From Epiperipatus broadwayi (lineage: Eukaryota; Onychophora; Udeonychophora; Euonychophora; Peripatidae), in the NCBI GenBank assembly GCA_028023455.1, contig JAQFVV010012398.1, positions 4,858,682 through 4,922,681 of the forward strand: a DNA stretch of 64,000 nt. Direction: 5' to 3'. The notes under the pieces are model-generated. The model was not told the DNA's origin and did not search any database. It worked only from the letters and a program-made list of their open reading frames with translations. Positions 9,540 to 22,469 of this stretch are shown here, in pieces (within the stretch, counting starts at the first letter, position 1; every line of letters begins with the position of its first letter). The position numbers and the translations under genes are program-made.

Positions 9540-11520
9540 ATGTACTATGACTTCTCCTTAAACTGAGTCAGGAATCTCTCAGCAGCTATGCCCAGAGAAA
9601 CCTGTTAGCCACTTTACCTTCTTTTTCCATTGTCCACCTAAGTTTTCCCATAATCTGCTCCACCCCATTTCCACAACATAATCTTTGTCAACTCCATGAC
9701 CCTCATATCTAAATCTCCCTTATTTTTTCCAAAACCTAGCATAAAAACCAATAACTCACTTTCTGTATAATCACTTTGTTCATATTTAACCTTCCGTAAC
9801 TTCATTATTTGTACCCTTTCTGTTTCCAAACATTTACATTGAAGTAACAAATGCCTTATATTTTCTATGCCTTCCTTCACAACTTGCAGACTAAATCACC
9901 CATATTTTCCATTTACATCTATATTCCCTTATTGCTAAAGATCCTGTTCAAGCCTTAAACAATAAGCTACTTTCCTTACTATTATCATAAATTAACTCAC
10001 ACCCAATGTTCCGTTTAATTCTATATATATATTTAAACTCATTTTACTCTCCATACTAGTTCTCCATCTCTCCAACTCCCTATTCTTTATTAATGCATCT
10101 ATTCTTCTTTCCCACTCCTTCCCATTCTGACACTCAACAATCCTACTAACACAATCATCCATCTTTTGTACAAGTATACTGACATAACTTCTTTATCCAA
10201 ATCTTCTGCATACCGCACTACCTTTCTCACCCATCTTGTTGCCTGCCCTTTACTTGTAACCCAATTAAATACTATTTTGGCTATTCTTTTATTATCCATA
10301 AACTGCAATCTACCGAACATTTTCAATTTGCTTTTTGCATCCCTCATATAAAAACTTGACCATCCCATTTCTCCTTGAATTGCCTCTTTTGCTGTCCACA
10401 CCTCAGCATCTAATGCATGTCTTCCTACTTCCTTTTGTACTTTTTCTAAGCAATCTAATACTCCTTTACTAACACATAATGCATCATTGCCATATGTTAA
10501 CCCTACTACTGCCACTCCCTTCCATACAATTCTAGCTACATCATATTTATTATATGAAAACACTGTTAATTTCTTTATCAATCACTTTCTTTTCTTTGCT
10601 TCATTTATCAATTTTTTCTCCCATTTATCCAAGACATTTTTCTTATTACTCAAGATGATTCCCAAATAACTATATCTGTTCACCACACTTAACTTTATAT
10701 CCCCCAATAAGAAATCTTTGTCTTCTCTTTCCCCAGTATTCACCATCATTATATTTGATTTTTCTTCACTAAATTTAATCCCCATATCTTTACCCATCCT
10801 TGCGCATGTCCTCAGCATAACTTCCATATCCTTTTTTCTTTCTGCACACAAAAAGACATCATTCACAAAAAAAGACCCGACAATGTACATATTCTCTTGA
10901 TACCTATCTGTTAATGGTATCTCTATCCCTCTTCAAAGACTTTCTATTGCTCTCTTCATTTCACTCAAATGCAACACAAACAAAATAGGTGACATAGGGC
11001 ATCCTTGCCTCAGTCCTACCCCATTTTTAACTTTAACTGATTCTATATCCCCTAATTGATATGTATAGTAATTATTTTCATATAATTTCTTAATAACACC
11101 CACTAAAGCTTCATCCATTCCCAGATTTGCTAAACTTATCCATAATCTATTTCTATTCACTCTATCATATGCCTTCTCTATATCTATAAAATTCATATAT
11201 AACTGTCTACCTGAATTTACACTCATATCTATAAGTTGTGTAACTACAAATAAACTATCTCCTATATGCCTATCTCACCTAAAACCTCCTTGCATTTCCC
11301 CCACTACATTATTTTCTTCCATCCATTTTGCAACTCTTCCAGCCACCATATATGAAAAAACTTTATATAAAACTGATGTTACTGCTATTGGTCTATAATT
11401 ATTTAACTTTCTATGATCCTTACTTTTTCCTTTAAATAATAATCTTACTCTTGTATTGCTCCAACTACCAGAAAAACTCTCTTCTGTGCCATCTTATTAA
11501 TACATGTCATTATATAACTG
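9540..11520 (-). pseudogene. LINE reverse transcriptase relic (second LINE family)
   Basis: One frame is readable from about 11520 to 10099 on the minus strand. In order it has N-N-Y-R-P-I-A-V (fingers), G-E-M-Q-G-G-F-R, the catalytic palm F-I-D-I-E-K-A-Y-D near 11190, G-L-R-Q-G-C-P-M-S-P near 11010, and the YxDD box position at 10858-10869, where the sequence reads F-V-N-D rather than F-A-D-D. The frame is cut by three TGA codons (after G-G-F-R near 11277, at 10933 and at 10582). A later piece at 9638-9880, in another frame, looks like the C-terminal H-x-x-x-x-C / W-K-W-G-G region. No endonuclease is present, so it is 5'-truncated. Which LINE clade it belongs to is unsure. Confidence 0.8.
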
Positions 11521-11785
11521 ATAATTGACCTAGTATCAAATATTCTAATGAAAATTATTTTACTCATTTATTAATTTAATATTTTATTATTTATACATTA
11601 TGTTTATTATATTAATAAATTTTTATTTTTATTAATTAAATCTGGATTTTGTAATTATTCATAGTCTATTAATCACATTATAATTTTAAAAAAACTTGAG
11701 AGTGTCTACATATTTTATTTTTATATTAAATATTCAGGTAGACAAAATATTAAATAAGCATTTACTTGTTTTAATAATTTATCAA
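11521..11785. other. AT-rich spacer, no gene seen
   Basis: Low-complexity sequence, nothing recognised. Confidence 0.4.
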
Positions 11786-12440
11786 ATGAAACACAGGCTT
11801 ATTATATACCTGTGCCTATGTATGTAATATAGGGTATATGATCACAGACTTTCAGATGACCCATCACTCTACACTCTATCTAATAACACTGATACCCTCA
11901 AGCACATATATGCTGAAAAGATAAATAATCACCAATATACGTATTTCATTCTAAACCATCAATCATCAGTTGGTCTAGATTATCATCTCCCACACATATA
12001 TACTATAAGTGCTCAGATATATATTAAGATAGACAATCTTCATACTTTAATGGACAGGCTCCAATCTACTACACACTCCAACTCTTCAACCATCTATCCA
12101 ATTGAAAATCTGATGATGGAATGCTCGAAGGCCACCCTGAGTCAGAGATTCTTGTCACACCCATATTGACCTAAGGTCAATCTGAATCCCACATGTACAG
12201 GACATAATCCATTTAATACATATGCAAGGATGGGCAGACATCTCTACAATGTAATAACTGAAACACAGGCTTATTATATACCTGTGTCTATATATGTAAT
12301 ATAGGGTATATGAGCACAGACTTTCAGATGACCCATCACTCTCCACTCTATCTAATAACACTAATACACTCAAGAACATATATGCTGAAAAGATAAATAA
12401 TCACCAATAGACGTATTTCATGCTAAATCAGCAATCAATA
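11786..12440. repeat. ~185-base direct repeats separated by ~285 bases
   Basis: The block starting TGAAACACAGGCTTATTATA occurs at about 11787-11974 and 12259-12438 with few differences. Both copies can be read as TG...CA. The period is 472 bases. It could be 1.4 copies of a satellite-like unit, or a very small LTR-type element (TRIM). No primer-binding site, polypurine tract or target duplication is convincing. The spacer holds the dyad ATTGACCTAAGGTCAAT at 12168-12184. Confidence 0.65.
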
Positions 12441-13171
12441 ATTTATTATATTATTATAGTAGTTTTCTATTGATTGTAATGAATAAATAATTATTAAATG
12501 TTATGCTAATGTCTTACACAACCAATGTTACTCATATTTTCATAATTTATATTATTTAATTGTTTATAAATATGGTATCTCAATTAGAATGTAAGAAAAT
12601 CATTAATAAAATTATATATCTATTTTATACTGTTACAAAATTAGTGTCCAAATGCAAGGGGCTATTTATGTAATAATATTTGATAAATATTTATTTTTTA
12701 TACAGCACAGTATTTATTGTAACATATTTGAAAGTAAATCAATCCTAATATGCACTAACCTGTAATCAAAGGTTTTAAAGAACAAGTGAATTCACTTGTT
12801 CTTCAAGCTTATCTATATATAAGCCAACATTTGCTTATCATGCATTATTCAGGGTTTGAATCTATTATATGCATAATTTTTAAATAATGTTCAGATTGGT
12901 TCTTTGCTTACAGATGAGTACATGTCAATTTATATTAAAACAGCATGTGTGAAGATTGATTTATTTCTAATAATATTTGATAAATCAATTATTTTAGACA
13001 TTTTTATTTCATTGCAGATTTGGTGCCCAAATGTGATGGGCTATTTTCTTAATAATAGTTGGTTATTTATTTATATTATCAGCTATTTCTTTTAATATTT
13101 TTATTTCATTACAATATATATTATATCACATCCATTGTCTTTAAAAAGCTAATTAAGATTCCTTCTTGATA
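12441..13171. other. AT-rich spacer with one perfect palindrome
   Basis: No gene recognised. The exact palindrome at 12778-12803 is listed separately. Confidence 0.4.
12778..12803. repeat. 26-bp perfect palindrome
   Basis: Each half is AAGAACAAGTGAA followed directly by its reverse complement, centred on GAATTC. It has no spacer and no obvious host element. Confidence 0.85.
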
Positions 13172-13337
<166 letters not shown>

Positions 13338-13568
13338 TTTCAAAGCAAAACTTTATTGAGTCTAAAAAGTTACAGAATCACATCTAGTAATATATTGATT
13401 TTTTACAAATGAAAAACAAATTACAACATTCAGTATATAAGTCTTTATCTTTTCTGCATACTTTTTTTTCTTCTTGTTTTTAAATTTGTCTTCTATTTAG
13501 TTCAGTTTATGCTTGCATTTTTTTTAATGTTGGAAAAAATGCTGATGTTGAAAATGTCATCATCTATC
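13338..13568 (-). mobile_element. LINE 3' UTR with AATAAA signal
   Basis: It lies between the ORF2 stop and the microsatellite tail. On the minus strand CAATAAAGTTTTGCTTTGAAACA ends the element; the AATAAA hexamer complements 13352-13357, about 15 bases before the (CAT)n tail. Confidence 0.7.
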
Positions 13569-16500
13569 TTATTGGCCTTTATATTTCATAGACTGGATCT
13601 TTGTTTCAAATGTGACCATGTGGCTGCAAATACATCTGGTTGAGCTACGATGGTCTCTTTTTCTTAACAGTTCTAGTTTTATTGAATATGTTGCTGGATG
13701 GCGTCTAGGGTTATTGGCAAGTGCAAAAGTGCATCTGGTATACCAGTAGGCATAAAGGCTGTATGTTGCTGCACGAATAGCAGGGTTGTTGCCTTTTTTA
13801 AACGTATTTATTATTTCATCAATTGAAATGATAGCCTTTCTGTATGTGGTAAACATTGTGCGACGTATTGTTTCTAGGGCACTGCAGGAATGAAGAAAAT
13901 GATCTTGTGTCTCTTCTTCTCTATGACATAGCCCACACATGGGGTCTATATTTGTATAGAATCTACGAAATCTAAGGAAATGGGTTGTGGGTAGAGCATT
14001 GAGATTAAGCTTAAGTAGAAAATCAAATAACTTTGGTTCTAATGACCATTTTCTGAATTGTTGCAGTAGTTGCCTGTTGTCTATTCCAAGAACTGATGGA
14101 TGTAGATTAGGTGTCTGGTTTGGATATAGTATATTATAAATATCCCAGTATGTATACTTGTTGTCATTATTGAGTGATATTTTGTTGTATATTGGCTTTA
14201 GTTCTTCAATCAGTGTGGATAGATGTCCATATGAAGGGGGTGGTCTGTCTGTGGGTATTATACTGATTACACACTCCAGGTCTGGAAATCTTTTTATGGT
14301 TGCTGTTATTAGATTTACTGATTTCTGTGTGTAAAAAACATTGATTGTATGGAGTCCAAGTCCATTGCTATGTGGTGGTCTGCTCAGATTTTTTAAAGAG
14401 ATTGCCACTGTCTTTCTCTTCCATATTAGTTTGTTGCAGATTGACGAGATTTTAGATATGAATGTTTTTGCAAATTTGATTATAGGTGTGTAGTATGTAA
14501 TTTTTGTAATTATAAGTTGATTAAATAGTGCTACCTTTGCGTATATTGACAGGTATGACTTTTCAAGTGAGGCTGTGATTTTTTCAACATCTTTTTTTAA
14601 TTTATTTTGAATTTTTTGCCTCATTCCATTGGTTCCAAGGTAGAATGGGAAACCAAGGAAAGCAGATGGTTTACCATTAAACATCTCTGTACAGTGCTTG
14701 CCTGTGTATATTGACCATGCAGCAGTTTTATTTGTGTTAATTTTTAAATTAAAATTTGAGGTATAATTCTTGATTATCTATTGTAATATAGGGAGGTTCT
14801 TTTTAGAGGGGAGGAAAATGATTACATCATTCATATAGGCTATGCATGATATATTTAAAGCAGTGTTTGGAATTTGAATGCCTTTTATTTTTTTCTATAT
14901 CTCTATTAATAGAGGATTTATATATATTGTAAAGAGCAAGGAACTCAGGAGGGATCCTTGTGGGATGGATTGACTCGGTCTGAAGGCTGGTGATTTTTTC
15001 CCATTCAATGTGATGTGAATTTCACAGCTGAGTAGCTGATTGGCTATTATATATAGTAGGGATGGAGGTGTTGTTGTTTTTTTCAGCACATCTAATAATT
15101 TGGCTATAGGCACTGAGTCAAAAGCTGCCTCAATGTCTAGTTGAACTATAATTGGTGCATATTTCTTTCTTTTTTTTACTACTTCGATAATTGTTTTGTA
15201 CATTAAGGCACCCTGGCCAATGGATGATCCTTTTTTGGCATATTGTGCTGATGATAACACAGGGAGTATGTGTTGTTCTATTTTTTCCTTTATCACTCTT
15301 TCAAGAATTTTTATTCCTAAAGGTCCCATTGAAATTGGTCTTAGATTAGATAAAGATGATATTGCTGTTGGTTTTTTGTTAAATGGAACCATTGCAATTG
15401 GGTATAGACTTTGTATGTTGTAAATTTTTTGAGATATGTAATTGGCTAGATCGCACAGGTATTTTGCTGTGAAGTGACTAAGATGTTTGAACACAAATTT
15501 GGGAATTCCTTGTGGTCCTGGGTGACATGTGTTTGTTATTGTTGCAAGTTGAAATACAATGCCAGTTGTTGTTATTGGTGTGTCTGTTTCAGGGTCTCCA
15601 AATATGTCTTCATTTGGTATGTACACTCTGTTTTTGCAGTTTTTTTTAAAAGTGTTGATATATTGGGTTTATCATGTTATAGAGCCATCTATTTCAAGTG
15701 CCATAGGCACTCTGACTGTGGATGGGTATCCCAATGCCCACCGTATGTATGCTCTAGTCCAAGTATGTTGTTGTGTAAGGCATATTTTTTTCTTTTTTAT
15801 TGCTACATATTGCTTTAGTGTATTGCATGTATTGTTGTACATTTCTGTAAGTTTTTTAATTTGTGTTTGATTATCTGTAGTTGGTCTGGAAATGGTTATT
15901 CTTTTATGTAGTTCATCTGCCAATGCTAATAATCTGGTGGGGGGGTGTTGAGTTGCAGGTAATATGATTGATGTTGAAAGAAAGTATATTGGTGAATGCT
16001 ATATACTTTTGTACTGGATCGAGTGACATGTTTTGAAGTTTTTGGAGCATTATATATGTTTCTGAGTATAAGAATTCAGTTGTTTGTGCTGGAAGAAGTA
16101 TTCTCATAGTCTTTTGGAGGGCTATTGTTGTATTCTGTATTTTTGTTAGGTCGAGGGTGATGAACTGAGCAGCATGATCTGAGATTATAGATGGACAGAG
16201 TTCAAGATTAAAATAATGATGTAACATTGGTGAGTAGAAACACAAATCAATAAGTGACTTATATCTATTGTTATTAAAAGATATTGAGTTTGATGGGAGA
16301 AAACCCTCAGCACTCATAAGTGGGATTGTTATTTGATGGATCCATTTGGTGACAAAAGTTTGGTAGGTCATGTTGAAATCTCCCAGGAGTATTATGGGAT
16401 TTAGTGTTGCTGTAAGCATTGAATTTATTGTTGCTATTATTCTGGAGATGATGACAGGGCCTGGTGGTATATATACAAATACTAGGTTAAGTGTGATATT

Positions 16501-16807
16501 TTTATGATGGAGTGTTAATATGATAAGATTAGAGTCAATATATATCATTTTAAAAGAATCGAAAGGGCAGTTGTGGGATATAATTATGCCTGTGCCACCT
16601 GATGGTGATGATGATTGCCTTGAGCAGGCACAAAAACCTTGGCTGACTAAATATTTTTTGTGGATCAATTTGAGAGCTGCTGTATATTTTTGTTTCCAAA
16701 AGCCCCAGTATGTGTGGTTGTGTTGTATGTAACCATTTTTTGAGATCAAAAAGTTTTTTGGTGGCATTTAAGCCTCTAATGTTGAGAGATCCAATTTTTA
16801 TCTTCAT
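13569..16807 (-). pseudogene. LINE ORF2: endonuclease plus reverse transcriptase
   Basis: It starts at ATG 16807 with K-I-G-S-L-N-I-R-G-L-N, the endonuclease N-terminus, and L-L-E-T-K. After a frameshift near 16615 the endonuclease continues (V-Y-I-P-P-G, L-L-G-D-F-N, then I-S-D-H), so all core endonuclease motifs are present. A second shift lies in a run of seven C near 15945. From 15923 to 13569 one frame runs through with stops at 15674-15669 (TGA TAA), 14897-14895 (TAG) and 14780-14778 (TAG). Reverse transcriptase motifs are L-R-P-I-S, Q-L-D-I-E-A-A-F-D-S and P-Q-G-S-L-L-S. The YxDD box at 14826-14837 reads Y-M-N-D, so the first catalytic Asp of the pair is lost. The C-terminus has a C-G-L-C ... 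H-F-L-H-S-C zinc-ribbon-like motif near 13900. Confidence 0.85.
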
Positions 16808-16868
16808 GTTTTTAATAATTTTTTAACAGGGTATTGATTTTTATTGATTTTTAATACTCAATTTTTGT

Positions 16869-18481
16869 TTATATTGCAGTAGATGGATGCTGATACATAT
16901 TTAAGACATTGTTGGGTTTATTATCAGATTTTCTTTCATTTAATATTGCTTCAGACTCTATACAGGCAATTTGTGATGAAACCGAACAGGTATCCATTTG
17001 TTGTTGGCTTACATCCATTTCTATTTCATCACTTTCTAAATTGTATATGTCTGATGAGTTGTGCTTTTGGTCTGTTTTTTTTTGCCTTTTTGGATTCATG
17101 GTTTTTAGTTGGTCTACCTGGCTTTCTTTTTCCCTCTGGTGTATTCTCTTGAATAGGTGGAAGAGGGGCTTCTATTGCATCCATTATGTTTGATGCAGTT
17201 TTGTTTATAATTGTAGTTTTGTTTTATAATTGGTATCTTTATATTATCTGGATTTATATTTTCATTATATAGCTGTGTGTGTATACTTTCTGTTTGTTGA
17301 TTTTTACTTGGTACCCCTTTTGTTTTATTGAGATGCTGATCCTGTGATGTAATTGCTGTATTTTGTGTTGTGGTTTCTTGCGAGTTATTTTCATTTGACT
17401 CTTGGATTTCTGTGTTAGTTTTTGTGTTATTATTTTTTGGGTTGGTCTTTGGGATAGGCAATTCTGCTCCATTATCATTTTTGTTTGTGGGTGTTTGAAC
17501 CTGTTTTTTTCCAGTTTCTATTATTGGGTTGCCAATGGATGTAGTGTTATTATAAATTTTATTTTCATCATCACTGGGTTGTTCTGGGGAGAGGATTTTA
17601 GTTTGTTCACAGTGATTGCTTTTTGTGTTATCGCACTGAGTTGCTAGGTGTCCTCTCTGTCCACAGCCAAAACAATGTGGCTTTAGACCTCTTATGTGAA
17701 GAGAGAGTGTTGCTTCTTGATCTGTAATCTGTGTTGGAATCGTTGTGGCATCTATGTTTTTATGTAGTTTTATTTTAAATTCAAAACGATTACTACATAT
17801 CGGTATAGGTGTGTCTTTTAAATATATAGGCTGTAGGGCAATTACTTTTCCAAATGGGTTTATCATTTTTTGAAAATCTTGTACGTTGTATTTAAGATAA
17901 GTATTTTTAAGCACTCCAGTAATTATATTTTTCCGGTTTTCATCTATAATTATGAGTGCGTAATTATCAAGTGCTAAAATAGTGGATTGAAAACGTTCTT
18001 TTTGCTGCTGAGTATAAAAATCAATGGTTATATATCGAGAATTTGGATGGTCTGCGATACAAGAGATTGTTTCCCATAGTGCATTTTGCGTGATTGCTTC
18101 ATATAATAAAGCTTTTGGGAAACGATATGATGAGCATTGATTATCGGTTACTGCGAGTACTAACGATGTTGGTGAAAAAAACCTGCGAAAAGTTTCAAAT
18201 AATGTACGAGGCACCGTATTAGTGAAACGGTCCGTCACATTTTCAAGCGTTTCTTTTGTCCAGATTGCGGCTGGGGGTTGATTTTCCTCTCAAGTGTTTA
18301 GATCAAGATTTTTTATATCATTTGTGTTTGTTCTACGGAAGCGCGGTATTTGGGTTGGTGCTGTAGTATTGCTATTACTTTTAAGTACTTTTGCATATGA
18401 AATAGGCGATTTTGAAACTAACGATGTTGTTAATTTCGTATTGGTGCTTAATTCGCTCACGCTTGACTGGGCAGTAGCCAT
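16869..18481 (-). pseudogene. LINE ORF1 (gag-like RNA-binding protein)
   Basis: It starts at ATG 18481 and runs in one frame to 17114, interrupted once by TGA at 18292-18290. The codon sits where CGA is plausible (C to T in CpG), so a single mutation explains it. The N-terminus is S/T-rich. A middle region of ~200 residues may hold an RNA-recognition-type fold, though I cannot confirm it. Near 17690-17640 there is a CCHC knuckle, C-F-G-C-G-Q-R-G-H-L-A-T-Q-C, then a long N/T/Q-rich, charged tail. After the stop at 17114 a shifted frame continues as 17099-16869 with acidic/Q-rich sequence, probably the original C-terminus displaced by small indels near 17120 and in an A-run near 17085. ORF1 proteins coat LINE RNA. 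Confidence 0.8.
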
Positions 18482-18698
18482 GATTTATTCTAACTCAAGT
18501 CAGTATTTTTTTTTTTAAAAAAAAGATATTAAAACACTCTGATATTTTTCAAAAAACACTATTAATCTATTATATGATTCGATTTTTCCTGTATTATGTT
18601 TGTTTTGCGAATAACAAGTTGGAACAAAAGTAAAAAATAAATACTTACATCGGAGAACTTAAGGATTGCTTCTTACCTCAGCGGAGATTTGCTGCAGG
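18482..18698 (-). mobile_element. LINE 5' UTR
   Basis: About 217 bases between the (ATT)n array and the ORF1 start codon. It begins sharply at the microsatellite edge (18698/18699), which argues that the 5' end is complete rather than truncated. It contains a run of T then A near 18506-18524. Confidence 0.6.
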
Positions 18699-19232
<534 letters not shown>

Positions 19233-19590
19233 TGTAATAGTCAGGCTTGTACATTTGCTCAACAGACCGAGAGTCCGAGCCAGAGAACCAAAAGCTGACC
19301 AAGTTGAGATAGTAATATCCTATGTCTAATCATACCTCAACTCTCTTACTCGTGCTTCCAAGTCAACCAATTGTGAATGACATGCCTGAGGTTACACTCA
19401 ATATCTCTTCATTCACATTCCAGCAATAGCAAAGCAGTAAAACATGAGACATCACCCCCATTATGTATTATATAACTTAACTAGTGATTCATAAGGTAAA
19501 GAGCAAGAATTGATACTGAGATAAATTTATATTTCATAAATTTAATGTAACAATTAATAAGTTATAAAGCAAAATAATTGTGTATAGTTT

Positions 19591-19830
19591 GCTCACATGC
19601 AGGTGAGTGAATACTCAGGGTTAGTAAAATATAATACAGCAATTTATATAGAGCTCACATGCAGGTGAGTGAATGCTCAGGGTTACAAATGATTTAATAA
19701 AGCAAATTATAGTGCTCACACACAGGTGAGTAAATACTCAGGGTTACAAATAATATAGTAAAGTAAATTATATAGTGCTCACATGCAGGTGAGTGGCTTT
19801 TGTGGTTACAAAATGTTTAATTGCTCTATG
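19591..19830 (+). repeat. minisatellite, ~62-base unit, 4 copies
   Basis: GCTCACATGCAGGTGAGTGA recurs at 19591, 19653, 19714 and 19777 (periods 62, 61, 63), each copy followed by ACTCAGGGTTA-like sequence in the first three. Each unit has a short dyad, CTCAC...GTGAG. It is not a CRISPR array: the whole unit, spacer included, is repeated. Confidence 0.85.
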
Positions 19831-20644
19831 ACTTTAAAATGCCCATACCATTTTCATCTCATGCTATGTTCCATATAGTGGGAATAAGTCATAGAGTGAT
19901 CGATTTATTGATAACTGATACAGATTACATTATTATTTTTACTAAGTTTAAACTCAGCTATAAAGATATTTGCATGATATATATAATTGCTACACAGATA
20001 AATGCATTAACTCAGATTCCGAATCGGATCAAAGCCAAAGTTACTTGCTAGGGAAGCTGAACTGAGGTGTGGCAGTTGAATATCAGATTCTAGCATGTTA
20101 TAAACTATAGTCTCAGAATAAGTGTGCCTCGAATGTGTTCTTAATTGAAGTTTATTACCTAGTAAATGGTTCCCCAAACCAGGCTACTTGCTATAATACG
20201 AAGAGGCCTTTTTATTCAAGTGAGCAGAAGAGTGGCTTACAAGCCCTTTGGAACGCTTTTGTTCCTTCAAATACAAATAAATGTCACAGTTGCCTAAACT
20301 TTCAATATGTGACTTGACGTGGAAACAATCCTGATGTAGGCCATTATAGGTATAGCAAGTAGAGATGCATATTTATGCTAAATAGCAACACATTCGCAAT
20401 GCTAATTTAATATTTTCATAAATTAATTATGCCAAAATCTTAGCTTCTTTCAGGGCTACTACCATAGATCAGTTCATAAATGATTATTAAGTCACATGAT
20501 AAAGGCGATAATAAGAATCTGATTTAAGGGTCTCTGCATAGCTTCTTAATCTATAATTAAATGGAGTTATAGCAAAAGTTTAAAGATTTAGTAGAACTTG
20601 AAACATTAATTATATGTTGTATAATTTACATCTAATATCAAACG

Positions 20645-20890
20645 ACCTGATTTTTAAATAATCTACGTCAAATATGGATTCTTAAATAACTCATGCAAAA
20701 TATTGATTCTTAAATAAATTACTCAAATATTAATCTTAAATAACTCGTAAAATATCAATTTCAAATAACTTACGCAAATATGTGTTTTAAATAACACATG
20801 TAAAATATACATTTTAAATAACTTGTGCAACATATTTTCATTTTAAATAACTTGCGCAAAAGCTGCATTTTAAATAACTTATTTTGGGCA
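20645..20890 (+). repeat. degenerate minisatellite, ~30-base unit
   Basis: About eight or nine copies of a unit like TTTTAAATAACTTGCGCAAA with variable filler. The recurring core is TAAATAACT followed by a GCAAA-like segment. Divergence between units is substantial. Confidence 0.65.
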
Positions 20891-22469
20891 TTATAAGTAA
20901 CTGATTCACTCTAGTGTAAATAATAGTTTTATTTCAGAAGGGATTTTTGCCTATATTCTTTATATTACGATAATCTGATATAATCAAAAGGTGCTTAATC
21001 ATGCCTCCGATAATTATTAACCTACAAAACTCTGGTCTGATGAACATAGCATAAATTAATAAACATGAACTTAAAACTAAAGATAGATGGCCTAAGAACA
21101 AATTGCAGAAATGATTAATAAAATTATAATTTAGAAATGAAACTTTGTTTGAAATGGTTTTATAGAACCTAACTATTTATGATTATTTAAATTATTTATG
21201 ATCAAGCAAAAATTTTGAGAGTGCTCTAAGCTTTAAATAAATTTAATATAAACAGTTTAGTGTAACATTTAAATGATATAATTAATTACAAGATTGATTA
21301 GTTAGCTAGCTTTTCATTTAGAATAAGTTTAGTTATGAAATTACGTATTCTGCAGAATGATTTTCCAGTAATCTTGGTAGTGAGTCTTTCAAGGCATCTT
21401 TCTTGTGCATCTTCTCTCTGTTAAATTGGCTGTGGCTTTTCTAGGTTTGAGTCTGGATGCAGCTGGGAAATTTACTTCTGTGGTGGCTTTCCCCATTACT
21501 CTGGTCAGAAACTTTCTGGGATTTCAGATGTAGCTTCTCCATCACTGGACTGGGAATGGCTGAGGTTTATGTTTTCTCATGTGGTAGCAGCAGTCCGGGA
21601 CAAATAGATGTCTGCCTATTGTCTCTAGCCAATGGTCATCAATTGAACAGCTTGGGTAATGACGTTCTAGAATTCACTTTGCTAAATCAATGCAGGAACA
21701 GCTGTTTTTATTATTTTTGGCACTGGTCTTTCAGGAAATATATGAGCAGCAACAACAACACTTTTTATGGCTACTACAGGCCTTTTTTATATTCTATTTT
21801 TGACAGTAGGTCCCTCCCCCCTTTTACTCTTACCACATCACTCGTTTACTGGTTCGAACTTTGCCTTTAACTAAATTTCCACTTAGATTTTAATATTTGC
21901 TATAGTTAAATCTGGACTTAAAAGTTCTATTATTCCAATTTGCATCATAGCTACATCCAGAACCAAAGATATATTCCCTAGAGTTTTGCAAAAGCACTTA
22001 GTATGAAATTTATGCCTGACTGAATTTTATAATTGGTCTTAGTTATAATTTTAAATGGGTCAAGTTTCAGCCAAAAGATTATTTTTAGACGAAATGTTAA
22101 AACTCATAAACAAAATTACAGCTTGTGTAATTTTAAACAAGTAAAAGAACTGAAAATTATTTAAAATGAATATTGAAACTTAAATAAGTAATTTTCTAAA
22201 TTTAAACTTATTATTTTGTTATATACATAAATTCTAACTACACACCATTATGTTTACTTCAGTTTTAACAAATGTAAATGAATATGTGCATATATAAATA
22301 TTTAAGACTGTATTTTCATTTTATAATTAACAAGGTGATTATACACCCACATACTCGGCAATATTACAAGCACACTCAAAGTTTTAAATTAAAGAAACAC
22401 ATGCAATCTGAGTGAAATGAAATACACTATTATAGAAATATAATAAGTGAAACAGATTTAACTGTTACA

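Larger units (their letters stand above)
13338..18698 (-). mobile_element. near full-length two-ORF LINE (L1/Tx1-like) inserted in (ATT)n
   Basis: A 5.4 kb element in the order 5' UTR (18482-18698), ORF1 with a CCHC zinc knuckle, a short spacer, ORF2 (endonuclease, reverse transcriptase, C-terminal zinc-finger-like motif), and a 3' UTR with a poly(A) signal. Both sides are (ATT)n in the same orientation. The C-terminal C-x-x-C...H-x...C motif and the I-W-K-x-K and G-L-G-L blocks after the reverse transcriptase favour the L1/Tx1 group over RTE or R1; this is judged from motifs only. Decay is mild: about four stops, three or four small indels and one catalytic change. Confidence 0.8.
19233..22469 (-). 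mobile_element. probable very long solo LTR (~3.24 kb) in (AT)n
   Basis: The ends are TGTAATAG (19233-19240) and CTGTTACA (22462-22469), imperfect inverted termini of the TG...CA type. Both flanks are (AT)n. The same end type and (AT)n flanks recur at 45774-47956 and 49648-51587. On the minus strand a TATA-like ATATAAAAAAGGCC lies near 21790 with a CCATTGG box downstream, suggesting minus orientation and a ~680-base U3-like part. Two minisatellites lie inside. No gag or pol. It could instead be a non-autonomous DNA element with short inverted termini. A 137-codon open frame at 21457-21870 has no recognisable domain. Confidence 0.4.

Noticed and set aside
15196-15870. Plus-strand open frames over the LINE
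   Set aside because: Shadows of the minus-strand reverse transcriptase reading frame.
19591-19830. Possible CRISPR-like array
   Set aside because: The whole 62-base unit is repeated, so there are no unique spacers; the context is eukaryotic; no cas genes.
21457-21870. 137-codon open frame
   Set aside because: No recognised domain or homologous copy; overlaps a TATA-bearing LTR-like region on the other strand.
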